Source of the DNA: Bullera alba
Taxonomy: Eukaryota; Basidiomycota; Tremellomycetes; Tremellales; Bulleraceae
Reading direction: 5' to 3'
NCBI GenBank assembly: GCA_001600095.1
Contig: BCIX01000002.1
Coordinates: 2,604,001-2,668,000 of the forward strand
Length of the DNA stretch: 64,000 nucleotides
A model generated the notes under the pieces. It was not told the DNA's origin. It saw only the letters and a list, made by a program, of their open reading frames with translations, and ran no database searches. Shown here piece by piece: positions 48,730 to 60,791 of the stretch; within the stretch, counting starts at the first letter, position 1; every line of letters starts with the position of its first letter. The translations under genes and the position numbers were made by a program.

Positions 48730-48769
48730 AGCAATCGAGTTGTCTACTAAGCAATCGAGTTGTATACTA
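48730..48769. repeat. Tandem duplication of a 20-bp unit in the 3' region of ZNHIT2
   Basis: AGCAATCGAGTTGTCTACTA at 48730-48749 is followed directly by the same unit with one C-to-A change at 48750-48769. It lies between the convergent stops of ZNHIT2 and ferrochelatase, probably in a 3' UTR. Confidence 0.7.
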
Positions 48770-48825
48770 TGCATGGCTCACGATCTACCTGGTTCTAGGC
48801 ATCCGCGAAACCTGGTGCGATGCAA

Positions 48826-50408
48826 TTAGGCCGCGGCCTCTCGACCACCAGTGGCTAGCCATTCTTTCGTTCGCCCGCACTTCGGGTTAGTGCAGCCCGG
48901 ACACCTCAACCCGATCTGTCTACTAGTAGGCCCGATCTTGCCCTGTTGATAATCCTTCAGATGTCCCGATACAAGGTCCGCGATCGCCCTGACAAAGATC
49001 GGCGAGTCATTCATACTCTCGGCCCTTGACAAGTGAACCCCGAGCTGATTAAAGTCATTAAAGAGCCATACTAAGGGCTTTGCGGGACTCACCTTTTCAG
49101 CCTCCTCGGCCACTTCGATGTCCAACTCGTACAGAGTCTCGATGTGGTCGCTGGTGAAAGCGATGGGAACAAGACAAACGTCCTTCTTGCCCAACTTGGC
49201 CAATCCGGCAATAGCGTCCGAGGTCTGCGGTCCTTGCCATGCCTTGGGTCCGACTTGCGATTGCCACGTCAATCGCCATCTGAAGATATGTCAGCTTCTT
49301 CCTGCGCGTCACAGAAGGAAGTAGCTTACGGGTTGGAGAAACCGAGCTTTGTCATGACGGCGTGAACTGTAGCTGCGACTTCGGCAGTGTACGGATCGCC
49401 ACGGCTGGTAAAGTGTCAGCTTGTGAGCAAAGAAAACCCGTTCGATAGCTCACTTGACGATCTCCAGCGGCAGTGAGTGGGCTGAGAACAAGATGACGAC
49501 CTCATCTCGACGCTCTTTCGGGTACTTCTCCAGGGCAGCTTTGATGTTGTGCGAAACGGCCTGTAAGCGAGTCAGCAAGGCTACGCCATACATCCAGAAC
49601 TGTAGGATCCACTCACATCAACAAAACCGGGCTGCGTTGGCCATCGATCTAGCACACTCCACTCGATATCTCTGTATCCCTCTCCCAAACCACTCTGCCT
49701 ATGCAGTTCGTTCAAACTGCTTCCCGTCGTCGAACAGGAGTACTGCGGATACTGCGAGAACGCCACTGCTCGCTTGATGCCATCCTTCTTCATCTCCTCC
49801 AGCATCGTCTCCGTGAGCGGCTCGGCATATCTGAATGCGACGTAGGGCTTGTGAGGGGCAGTATCCGGGTTGAGCTCGTCGAGGAGTTTGCACATCTGTT
49901 CACCCTGGATCTTGGTCCATTTCAAGATTGGCGATCCGCCCCCGATCGCAGTGTACTGTTCTTCGATTTTGGGCGTACGTCGCTTTGCGATCCAAGGTGC
50001 CAGGATACGTTGCATTGGTAGAGGAATAAGATCGTGGTCGTGGAATAGCCTCGAGAGAAAGTCGTGGACTTCAGGGATCTGTGCGTTACTCTTAGCTTGA
50101 ATTCAATTGCCGATGATCAAATCTTGAACTCACGGTCGATGGTCCTCCCATGTTCATCATCACGACGGCTAGACTCAAGTCAGTATCTCATCTTCGGGTC
50201 ATCAAAGTGTCTCTGAGCGTACCCGTAGGCCTAGAGATGCATCAGCTGGCGTCCGGAATTCGCCTATCCTTCCAGCTGCACGAACTCACGGTCTAGCCGG
50301 TTGTGCCGGTGCATCTCTGACTGTAGCCAGCGTCCGCTTCAACGCCGACCTCGACGTCGAAGCGGGTGTCGAGCGAGCGACGTTAACAATGCTCCTTGGT
50401 AGCGACAT
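48826..50408 (-). CDS. HEM15: Ferrochelatase with [2Fe-2S] cysteines
   Basis: Eight exons: 50290-50408, 50223-50230, 50134-50168, 49617-50078, 49454-49560, 49330-49404, 49093-49279, 48826-49044 (403 aa). Exon 2 has 8 nt and is needed for the frame. It inserts Fe2+ into protoporphyrin IX in the last step of haem synthesis, on the inner mitochondrial membrane. The N-terminus is Arg/Ser-rich without acids ([29 protein letters not shown]), a mitochondrial presequence. Family motifs are [57 protein letters not shown] and [18 protein letters not shown], the last with the conserved His and acidic residues of the active site. The C-terminus has CPGCTNPKC (Cys379, 382, 387), the cluster-binding cysteines found in animal and some fungal enzymes but absent from Saccharomyces. 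Confidence 0.96.
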
Positions 50409-50789
50409 GATGTGAATGTTGATTGCTGAAGAGTCTAGATGGTAGACGAAGTATAGAATGTAGATCGATGGAAGCGACTGGATGATGTTTCGACTTGTCC
50501 GAAAACAGATCGACGAATGGAAATCTAGGTAAAACCGACGTCACTGGTTTTCTAATCAGGATTAGGGCTAGGCAGATCTGGTTAGTTCTCCACCGCTTGC
50601 ATTAGAAACTTAGATTGTAATGACGGTTGCCAGGCACCATTTGATTCCGCGTTTCGAAGTGAGCACTTCGCCGCCTTGAATTCAACAGACAACACGGCGA
50701 GCAAACGGCGAGTACCGAGTAGCGAAGTTGCAGTCTGTTGCAGTCAATAGTCGACATACACAGCACGTCCCTACCTAGTCTCGCTCAAG
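50409..50789. promoter_or_regulatory. Divergent promoter between ferrochelatase and NUP192
   Basis: 381 bases between two divergent start codons. No specific element was recognised. Confidence 0.35.
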
Positions 50790-53700
50790 ATGGTGCAGCA
50801 AGCAGCCTTGGAGGCATCGCACTGCTATTTGTGAGCTACCCGGCCCTTCACCTCTGTGACTTCAGCTGACTCAGTTATACAGACCATTCACGACACTCCG
50901 GGACATCCTGCTCGACCCAGAATCGCAATCACATCTAACGCCTCCTATCCTCCGAAGTCTATTGCAATACCACCTCGAGCATCTAAAATCACCCTCTGCA
51001 CCATACAAACAACCCTCGATCACCTCGCGAGATGCCATCAAGGCGTCGGAATTGAGTATACCCCGAACCAACCTAAAAATCCAGGTGGACGAGGCTTCGC
51101 GGAATTTGGCATTCAAGCTCTCTGAGAAGATTCGAGCGGACGAGGTGGAATGTTTGATCTTGGTCAAGTCGTACGTGTCAAATGTCAGCTAGCTGGAGGC
51201 GTATCTCGTAGCTGACACCTTGTAGAGCTGGCGATAATGTCAGTCTTGATCAATTGACAACATGGGCGACAGACCAATCTCTTGTGGTATCGCAAATAGT
51301 GATTGTCCTAGATCAACTCCGGAGAAAGGACTTTGACGAATGGGGCACTGTGGCGGAAGAAGTGGTGTCGAGCTTGATACCTGATGTTGGAGCATACATC
51401 GAGGGAACGTTCCGAAGCTGGGCAGGCTTAGCTCAGTCTCAGCTGCAGGGGAGCAAGCGGTCCCAGGATGCTCTTTTCTGGTTAGCTGTCTGTCTTTTCC
51501 CCTCTTCGAGCGACCAGCTGACGAAAGTCCTGAATTAGGTCTCGGTACCAGCTCCGTTTACAAAATGCCATTCTCGACCTCCTCTTCTACATCCTCTACG
51601 ACACGCCAGACCGTCCCGCCTCGATATCCGAGGGTTTAGTCAAGGGACTCGTAATGTCTGGCTTTGGAAGTGCGCAGGCGAATCAGGAATTATGGGCCAA
51701 TGACCCCGAATCCAAGCGCACCTTCATTCGGATTCGTGATCTCTGCCTCATCATCGCCATAGAGTCACTTTGTCTCACGCACGTCGTGACTCCCAGAAAC
51801 GAGGATGAACAGCCAATACCGGATGAAATCCTACTTCGCTCCAAACAGACATTGGTCGGTCTCAACCTGTTCCTGGTGAACCAAATGCAGGAACTTCCCG
51901 GAGGTGCGGGAGAAGGCAGAATATCGACAAATCTGCCCTTCACGGTCCTCTTCCTGGCATGGTCGGTCTTCCTCAAGAACCTGAAACCCGATATGCACTT
52001 TCCCTCACCGGGATACTCGGTTCCGATGTATCAGCAATTCGCCCTCAAGGCCTTTGGAGCAGAAGTCGGGGTGTTCAGCTGGCTTGGGGCGATATTGAGG
52101 GGACCGCTATTCGAGTCTGCAGAGGAGCAAGAGATGGGGAAGCTGAGCACAGACCTGGAGACTAGCCGGCGAAAGGTCATCAAGGGTGAGTATTGGATGT
52201 GTCGTGAAGGACAAAATGCTTATTTCGGACTTATAGACATGATCAGCGGCGTCTCTGAGATGATCAGCTTATCGGATGTAACGGACGAGGCTAGCGTGCA
52301 GGACTTTTGGGTTTCCCTATACTCGGAGGTGAGTTTACCCTTTCGCTTAGCCTATTGGAAGCTGACGACGTCAATGTAGGGATCCCCAGCAGCATCCGCC
52401 AACTTGTGCAGTGATTTCTGGGTTCAAGATGCACCAATCGCCGCTCGGTCAATCTTGCTCGACAATTCGAATTACCCTCGTGATGCCGCTACACTGCCCC
52501 GACTCCTATCTGCCATGTCATCTTCGGTTCCGTCGACCGACCCCAACTCCGAACCTGCACACCACGTGCTGCGATATCTCTCCGCTCTACCGGCCATCAC
52601 CATCCTCAGCTCGAGTTGCCCCTCTCGATTTGTCGGTAAAGACGACTCCGGTCGAATGACCCTCGAGACTACGAGAGATATCATCCTTCCTGGAGGCGCA
52701 GTCATACCCTCTGGTACCGCCGGATCCGTCATCACTCCCGACGATGCACCAGTACGATATGCCTCATGGTATACCACAGTCCCGACTCTGGGCCTGCTAA
52801 TAGAGATTCTCCGAGTCGCAGCGGGGATGAGGAGTCCAAAGGACAAAGCGGCATATTCACCACTATCAGGCGACTTCGTTCACCTCTCCGTGGCGGAGTT
52901 GGGTATCGAGTCTGATATACCGGAAATCCTACTATATGGCCTGTCGCTCATCCGAGCACTACTTCGAGCTTCGACGACGACGGCAAATGAGGTCCTGGCT
53001 CAGATACCATCAGGAGCCGAACCCCCTTCGGTTCTATTACTCAGTCTCTCATTGTCGATCCTCGATGGACTGCGCCAAACAGACCTCACCCCAGTCAACG
53101 TTCAGACTGCGGTCTGCGCTCTCGACATCATTAGGTCCTTAGCGGTCATCTCCGACTCTGTCACTTGGACAGCACTACGACACACTGCCTTCCTAGGTGC
53201 GCTGGGCAAGCGACGCAGCGGGGCAGCCGACCTCATTGTGGCAGACTCCAAGGTCGATCAACATGACATCACACTGGCAACACTACGCCTAGTCCAATCG
53301 ATTGTCGTGGCCTCCAGCAGTACGGTCCGCCCTGTCGACATTACACTCAGGAATTCGCTGCATCTCGGCGTGTCTGCCATATGGGCGGACTTCACCTCGT
53401 GGCGGTACGCCAACCCCGCCAGGAAGTTTGAGATTGCGTCGATGCTGTACCAGGTGTTCGGGAGCACACTCGCCCATCCCTTGAAAGAGGACGGCTCGGG
53501 TCCTACCCTCGGAGCGGAGTATCTCATCGAGACCTTCATCACCTCCGCCTCTGTCATGACATACCGACCTTTGATCGAGACTCTCACTCAGGCGCCATCA
53601 CTCATCGACGAGCTTGCCGCGAATCACCGGATTGCCGACGCCAGACTCGTCGTCGGCTCGCTTGAGAACTCGCTGGCCTTCTTGTCGACATTGGTCCGCG

Positions 53701-56683
53701 TGGCGACAAAGCTCGGTGTCGCTGCGAATGCCCTGCCAAATGCTTTATTCGCTTTGCCCGTCGTCACGGCCTCGGGCAAGAAACTGCAATTGGTAGACCA
53801 CCTGTTCGACCTCGCAGTCCGTCCATCACTGCCTTCATCGACGAAGTTGGTCGTCTTGAGATCACTGAGGACATACCTCGAGGCTATCAATGCAGACTCT
53901 CACCGCCCGTCTCTGGCCGCTCTGCTCAGAGACGCCAATACGTCATGTGCCGCCCTGTCGGCCTTGACGGCAGGTAGCAACGCGCCAGAAGTCAGAGCAG
54001 CAGTGTGGGACTTGTTGGCCACTATTATCGGATCACAACCGGGCTGCACATCCGCCTGTATCGGTCAAGAGGGCGACAAAGCGGAAAAAGAGGCTCCATT
54101 GGCTGGCCTACTTCGTCTTGCTGTGGATCAGGTGTTGGACTGGTACGACGTGATCAGAGAATCGCCTCGGATCCTATCTTCGGTGCTCAACTACTTCAAT
54201 GCGATCATGCTCTCGCCAAGTGCCGGAAGCGCAGTACTCTCACTACGCGATCAGGACTTTTGGACCGCCGTTCAGGAGGTTGCGACGCGGATTGTTCCGG
54301 CGCCACCGACGTTCCAGCTATCGATGCACGCAGAGGACTTTGCCAGTCGAATCCGGGAATACGCCTACGACGTCCAAGCCAAAGCGAATGCAACGACTTT
54401 GTTGACTGCAGAGCTCAACTCTCTAGCAGAGCTGCCGGAGGACCAGCCCGAGACTAAAGCACAATCGCTGGTCATGGGGATGTTTAGGAAAGGATCGCAA
54501 TTGGTGGAAGCGGCGGAAAGTGCGATGAACAGCTATTGCAATCCTCCGCTCCACGAGGATCAGTCTCAGAGGTCGGCGCACTATGGTGTGAATCCAGCCA
54601 CGATGCAGACTCCCCTGTTGCCCTCGGAGCGAGAGTATGGTAGGACATATCTCTACGGTGAGTCTAAACCGCCGCTATCTATTAGCATTGTATAGCTGCT
54701 GATGTCTCCACAGACGGCAACCCGATCATTCCGTCGGATCAGGTCGGCCAAGCCAATGTCAACTTTGCCCTCGACATGCTCAGTCTCAATTGGTCAATGT
54801 TGGACGCAGATCTCGCGCTCACCAAAGCGTTCAAGTCGTTGGCGGAGGCAGCGAGGACTTGGACCGAGGGGGACAATCTCGCAATGGCAGCTTGTCTCAG
54901 AGCGAGCAAGGAGATCGCCACGATCGTGGCCGACGAGGACCGCGCCGGCGACGTCATGTTCACCATCCAAGCGGAGCGAGTCGAGGTTCTGTCAATACTC
55001 CTGGACACGGCATTGGGCCAAGAAGCAGAGGTGGATAAGGAGACCATAAACTCGTTGTTCGAGGTCCTCACGAGGATATTGGAGAGTCAGGACTTTCCGC
55101 CAACAACAGGACTGAGACATCCCGAAATCACACTCATCCCAGCTATACATCGGCCGATCCTGCGAATCCTCCTTCTCCTACTTCAAACGATATCGACATT
55201 CTCCCCTCCGATTCCAACGGTACAACTCGACCCGGTGGTCAAAGTCATAACAAACTTCACGCTCGAAGCCGCCGACATCATCCTCGACACACTGATCCAG
55301 CAGCCCGAAGCACCGCTCTCGACCTCTATCGATCTCAGCCTGGTGGTTGGAATACTGTGTGAAATCGTCAGAACACCCCTCACGTCGATCTGGCTCAACA
55401 AGATATCCGAGCACAATCTCATTGGCCGGAGTCTCGAGGTCATCGTTAGGATGAGGATCAACAACGACCGGGTGCCAACCCACATCACCAGTATTCTCCT
55501 CTTGCATCTCGCTCTGGCCAGCAATCCGCTTTCGGCAGAGAAGCTCGCCGTGTCGGGGATCCTACCTGCGTACTCGAACAACGGCATCATGACCATTGCG
55601 GAACAAGGCAAAATCGTTCCTTCATCGCCCTTCCCGGCGGAAACGTCACTGCACGGTGGATGGTGCAGTATCCTCATGGTGGTCAAGGCACTATTGTTCA
55701 GCCTGCCGCTTGCTCACGCTGGCACTTTCGCTCGATCCGACGTGGTGCCGTTCATCCGGGCGTCTCAAGTCCAAGTGCTCAAGACGCTCTCATGGGACGG
55801 CGCCACCACGCTGGCTATACCCGACATTATCGAGCTCGAGCTGGTTTCGGACATTCTAGGCGGAGTCGCTAGATCGATCGGGCATCACAGGGATCTCCTC
55901 GATGACCTGTGTATACCGACGATGATGCTGCTCAAGAACATCCGACACTCGCTGTCCCACCCCAACGGCCTATCCCAGCTCTTCGTCGCCAGTACCGAGG
56001 AGGAGCACGCTGGCCTGGAGAAGGAGCTAGAGGTGTTTGCGAATGAGCGCAATGTCTCGATAGTCGATTTCGCCAAAATACCCATCATATCCAGTCGAGT
56101 GGTCCGACTTCTCGACGTCGTCAGGACGATCAGCACGATGCTAGTCACCTTTACTCGCGCTTGGGATATTGTCAAAGGCGATTTCGGGGATATAGGCGAG
56201 GAGGCCATCCTCGAGACGGAAGACACTGCGTCTAGGGATAATGCCGACGATCCGATTGGAATTTACAACGATCTTGGCAGTACACTCCGCGACTATGTCT
56301 CTGGTCTATCGACATCTCAGGCGGCAAATGCCATATCGGCGAGACAGTCGCTAGTCCAGACAGTGGAGGTGCTCGCCTTACTGTCCTCCTCGCAGTTGAT
56401 TCTTCGGAATTCGCTCTTGCCCCCGCCAGAGCCCAAATGGAAGGACGAGCAGATGGACCTTGATGGCAACGCAGGAGGCGGTGGCGGTGGGGGTAAAGCC
56501 AGAAGAAGAGCTTCGTCAATCGGAGGCAGTGGGGGAAGTGCGAGTGAGAGAGAGGCAAAAGTGGTGTACGAGCTGTACAAGGACTTGATGGACAATCTCC
56601 CCGATGGAGAGGACGGACAGAAAGGCATACTGGTGTGGCTTAGGGCAGCGGTGTATAGGAAGCTGGAGGGTATAGACGAGTAG
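50790..56683 (+). CDS. NUP192: Nucleoporin NUP192/NUP205, inner ring of the nuclear pore
   Basis: Seven exons: 50790-50830, 50883-51170, 51226-51480, 51539-52185, 52237-52328, 52380-54657, 54714-56683 (1856 aa, in the 1680-2000 range of the family). It is almost entirely helical with no FG repeats. Recognisable segments are LPFTTLRDILLDP at the N-terminus, SQIVIVLDQLRRKDFDEW, YQLRLQNAILDLLFYILYDTP, LVGLNLFLVNQMQELP and YSVPMYQQFALKAFG, with a tail region NFALDMLSLNWSMLDADLALTKAF. Nup192 is a large scaffold of the inner ring that binds Nic96, Nup53 and Nup145N. A Gly-rich loop (GGGGGGGKARRRASS) lies near the C-terminus. The start is the only ATG that leads into the first conserved helix. Confidence 0.93.
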
Positions 56684-56887
56684 ACCCAGACATTATTCTT
56701 GTCGTGTGGTGAAGAGTGTAGACGAATGTATAAAAAACCTCGTCATTGCGCGGTGACATCAACATTATGGTCATCACTGATCTGAATATACGATACAACG
56801 GGTCATTAGAGTTACTCTACACTATTCAACGTCTACCCCTGCGCATCTCGACTGCACGTACTGAATTGAGCGACCTGACTGTCACGC

Positions 56888-58263
56888 TCACGAACCCTCT
56901 TTCAACGTTGCACTCCGGGGACGCAGCGTCCTGACCCCTTTGCGACTCGCCAGAATCTCCGACTCCGCCTTCTTATGCTTCAACTTGGGTGACCTGCCCG
57001 ATGATATCGAGGTACCCTGCTTCCAAGATATCGACGCATCGATAGCTCCGCCTCTGTCCCCATCATTTTCATCTTCCCAGCCTTCGGTGTTCGGCATGAT
57101 GGGGCTAGAGGATTCCAAAGCCCGTTGACCCTCCAGGATGAGTTGCTGCAATTTCGTCGACATGGCATCTAGCCGAACGGAGACGTTGCGATACGTGTCG
57201 TTCTCTTCCTCGCAGTCTTGTTGGTGCTCGAAGTCGGTGTTGCGTTCCAGAATATTGACCGAGTGCCGCGTCGATGGCGATGGCGATGGACTACGCCTCC
57301 GCTCATTGGAACGAAAGTTGGAGGTTGCAGAGATACACGAGGCCGAGGGGATATCGTGAATGGTGAAGCTCGCACTTGAAGAGGTTGACAACGTGGCAAT
57401 CCGCCCTCTGGACAATTTCTTGCGATGACCATATCGATATCCCGAGCCAACCGACCGTTTGGGAGGTGTCCTGATTGTGGAAACGGGTGTGACAATGTCG
57501 GTACTCGCATCATTCTCCCATAAATCATCTTCGAGCGGTACTCCTCGAGGTGACAGTTCCTCGTATGCCGGTGGTGGTTCGACAGATTGTCTGCGAGTCG
57601 AGGTCGTTGGACGCCGACTCGGTCCGGCAATGGGTTCTTCGGGAGCGGGCTCTGTGCTGGGTTCGGAGGCGGTTCTGCCGGATAACAATCGGTAGGCGGT
57701 GCTGGAACTATATTAGTCGACTTTAGTCATATAGATAGAGGTCATTTCACTTCACTCACAGGCCTAGAGCCACACCAAACACGGTCGCGTTGACGGCGCC
57801 TCCAACTACCTTGCCTCCGATTGTCTTCCTCTCCTTGACCGCTTTGACATTGGATTCTGCAGATATCCTCTCGTTCTTGACATACACTACGGGTCGATTC
57901 CAACATTAGCATGTCACCCCGGGGTAGGATTATCAAACGCGACTGACAGGATGATAGCCCCTTTTCGACTTCCCCACTCAGTCCCCTACTCCCCACCACG
58001 TTCCCCTTCCCCTCTTTCCCCTCTACGGATGAAATCGCAATCGACTGCTTTGGCTGCCACTGGGACTTCATATGGTCCGACGTTGAAGACCGGTGTGAGT
58101 TTGCGGATGATCTCGACATTGTGCGTGACATCGTGGGTTGCGGGTATGATGAAGGCGGAGAAGTCTGGTTCGAAGGGGTCCGCCTGGACGATGGCCTTGA
58201 AACGGCCTCATGACCCACGTCAAAATTGACGTGAGGGTCGCGAGGAGGCGTGTTGTGATTCAT
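56888..58263 (-). CDS. Unknown protein with hydrophobic Gly-rich segment and PPPAY motif; 5' reading uncertain
   Basis: The last two exons are firm: 57760-57886 and 56888-57707. They encode VKNERISAESNVKAVKERKTIGGK, a glycine-rich hydrophobic stretch (VVGGAVNATVFGVALGLSSTAY) that may lie in a membrane, then a long Ser/Pro/Arg-rich disordered tail. The tail has PPPAYEEL, a PY motif of the kind bound by WW domains of Rsp5/Nedd4 ligases, and a short helix near STKLQQLILEGQRAL. The first exon (from ATG 58261-58263) has two readings. One is open and uninterrupted to 57948 but Ser/Arg-rich, giving 420 aa. The other needs one extra base near 58197 but has the strong C-ending codon bias of real genes here (AIVQADPFEPDFSAFIIPA, HNVEIIRKLTPVFNVG), ends at 58027 and joins exon 2 in frame. 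I recognise no family. Confidence 0.6.
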
Positions 58264-59063
58264 GCCGCGATGTCATGGACAACAGGGCCGGCAAGCTGGC
58301 GAGAAGGTGCGATGCGGCGGTGCAGCGAAGCGTGAAGCGCGAAGACGGCGTGGAGAGTGGAATGACTGGTGTCGGACTGGTGAGACACCGTTTCAACCAG
58401 TTTGACACAAACAAATCGAAACGGAAATAGTCCAGGGAGCCGGATGACGTCGAGGTACAGTGTGAAACGCGCACGGGGGTTGCTTTACAGCTTCGGCGCC
58501 ATTGTGTCCTCTACGGCTGATGCTGTCCGAGCGTACGTGGCCATGCTAGATGGTCTCTTGGGTACCTTTGGACGCGGTCAACGCTCTGCTCAGCATCGCT
58601 GCAGATGACCTCGACGCGATCATACACGGCGGCAACACCATCTTTTGCCACCCAGCCAACATGCATATTTTTGCTCCCGCGTTTCATCTTGCGAGGGACC
58701 TGTTTCACCGCCAGCGACCTGCCAACAACAGCAGCACCGCAATTCACAAATCGTTGATGAAGGAACATGGAATTCGACTTGTACCGCAAACTGCAGGCAG
58801 ATACAGCAGACAGAGAGGCGTCTGATGACTGTTCCGGCGCAGACTCGAGAGGTCACAGGTCTCGAAATCTCAACTTTCAAGCCACTAGCCCGGCTGTTCG
58901 AGCGGTAAGCACTCAGTACATGTCATTCTGGAATCTGGGATTCTGGTATCTAGGTTCGAACTTCTACTGTAGGTGTTACATGAATAATCTATGATTCCGT
59001 CCGCTTGTCATTTGATCTGTCTACTGATATGTTCCTTCTACTGTCAGAGCTGATTCTAGGTGT
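58264..59063. other. Intergenic region, 0.8 kb, upstream of the PPPAY gene
   Basis: Between two minus-strand genes. It probably holds the promoter and perhaps an unresolved upstream exon of the gene at 56888-58263: a minus-strand ATG near 58544 opens a short frame ending at a GTAAAG site near 58490. That exon is not firmly supported. Confidence 0.3.
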
Positions 59064-59819
59064 CTAGCCCCTGGTGGAGTAGGTGTGTTCTCGGGCTCCT
59101 CGAGGCTGGTGAGTTTGGTGGGTCGGGGCGTACGCGGTTGGCTGGTACTTGAGCTCATTGGCCGGCTGATCGAGGCCCGACTTTGACTGGTAGATCGGAA
59201 GCGAGTGGGACGTCACGTCCTCTTCGGGCTGACGGCCGGTCCGCTTGAACTCGATGAAATGTTTGGTGGAGAAGTATGCCACGGGAAGGGCGACAAGACT
59301 GGAGTGATGGGTTAGTTCAAGCTCTCCCTATCCGTATCTTGTGGGGAGGGACTCACAAGAGGACAAGCGCAATGGCAATGATGATACCATTGAGGGCACA
59401 CATTGGCGAGATGCAAGAACTCATTCCACCAGCACTGATAGCGACGAGGGCGATCCAGAATGGGGCGTCGATGCAGTTGAGAATCATGTTCGCTTTCAAG
59501 CTTCCAAATCTCGGAAATCGACCATGTGGCGAGGTCAAGACCTGGTACAAAGCGAAGATGAGACCTTTGGCAGCCTTGAAAGCATGTCAGCAAGAATGCA
59601 TCATGACCAGGAGAAACGACTTACCACACCGGTACCCCAAGAAGCGCTCGCTCCAGCTTTAACGGCTCTGTTCACCCCGACACCGTTCATCCGAAGGCCG
59701 ATCCTGACGATACAGATGACAACCATGACCGATGTTGTGATGAGCGTAAACCAATGGGCGTAGCGTAGAAATTTGGCTTCCTGTCTCGAGGTCCACTTGG
59801 AAGGTAGATCGAAGCCCAT
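59064..59819 (-). CDS. Small four-span membrane protein, MARVEL-like
   Basis: Three exons: 59625-59819, 59357-59574, 59064-59298 (215 aa). After MGFDLPSKWTSRQEAKFLRYA come hydrophobic segments starting WFTLITTSVMVVICIVRIGL, GLIFALYQVL (weak), FWIALVAISAGGMSSC and NGIIIAIALVLLFLVALPVAY, then a hydrophilic cytosolic tail with YQSK and YQPTAYAPTHQ. The size, spacing and loop cysteine fit the MARVEL/Nce102 type of tetraspan proteins of the plasma membrane, but no strict signature was seen, so this is a fold-level guess. The ATG at 59817-59819 is the first that leads into the first membrane span; the frame upstream is open but not coding-like. Confidence 0.7.
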
Positions 59820-60791
59820 TGTGCGGAGTCGTTCAAGGTGGGATTTGGGAAGATGTTTCTTGCTTGGTTTCTTGCTTGAGTATTTGGCTCTGCTGTGAAG
59901 GTGTGTTGATACCTTGTAGTGGGGAATGATAGCCCTACATCGCTGCTCATGCATCCTATATAGCCTCCAGCTCACTCGTCCTTGGTCACCCTTGTGGAGA
60001 TGGCAGAAAGGATTCGGGGATAATCCGTGAGGTGCGGCCGCCGCACTTTTGCTTTCTGGTCTTTTTGCGTCGACAACCCCTCTTGGCGAAACCACCCAGC
60101 GCAGAGGAGTCACTCCTATCTGCCTGTATGGATGTCGTGCGTGGCGTTGGATCTCGGACCAATGTCTCATCCGATGCTACTCTAGCGTTGGAAAGCTATG
60201 CATGATGGTTCGAAGCGGTGCGGCAAGTTCTCACGCCCCGGCCCCTTGACAGCCCTCGTCGATTGCGATCGGGTGTTCTGGCCATTTGACCGTCGGCTCT
60301 GACTCGGGGCTATATCTCTGTCGGTCTGCAATGCACGGCACCATACTACCGCATACCACTATATGCACTGCGTACAGCAGTGAGCACAGCCAATACGTCG
60401 TGGGAGTCGGGCTCCACTGTTGCGGCGGCCGCACTGGAAAACGCTCCAGATCCTCAGATCGAGGCTAGACCGATATGATTATACCTCCGAGTTTGAACTC
60501 GGTCTACACATTGGCTCTGAGGTCACCTTCTGTGACACCCCACGGCGTGTGTCGAGGCTGTAACCTGGTAGGCGAGTGAGCTGACCCGACGACGACGAGC
60601 AAAGGACCCACGCGACCACCTCGCCATGTCGCATCTTATCGTCCCTAGTCATCGGCGTTGTCCGAAAGGCTTACCAGCACGGTGCTGCGATCGTGTTGGT
60701 GTCGCCCTCGACAGCTAGGCTAGATCAGCAGCTTGGATAGTGCATCATCACGTCCTAGCACCAAGATAGCAAGTAGACCAATCTATTCGAT
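59820..60791. other. Divergent intergenic region, about 1 kb, with a GC-rich inverted repeat
   Basis: Lies between the tetraspan gene and the pyroglutamyl-peptidase gene. No coding region is supported. A 14-bp GC-rich sequence occurs in inverted orientation at 60032-60045 and 60421-60434. Confidence 0.35.
60032..60434. repeat. Pair of 14-bp GC-rich inverted repeats about 375 bp apart
   Basis: GTGCGGCCGCCGCA at 60032-60045 is the reverse complement of TGCGGCGGCCGCAC at 60421-60434. Each copy is itself nearly palindromic around GCGGCCGC. The spacer contains no gene. They could be binding sites for a CGG-recognising Zn2Cys6 factor; this is only a suggestion. Confidence 0.5.
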
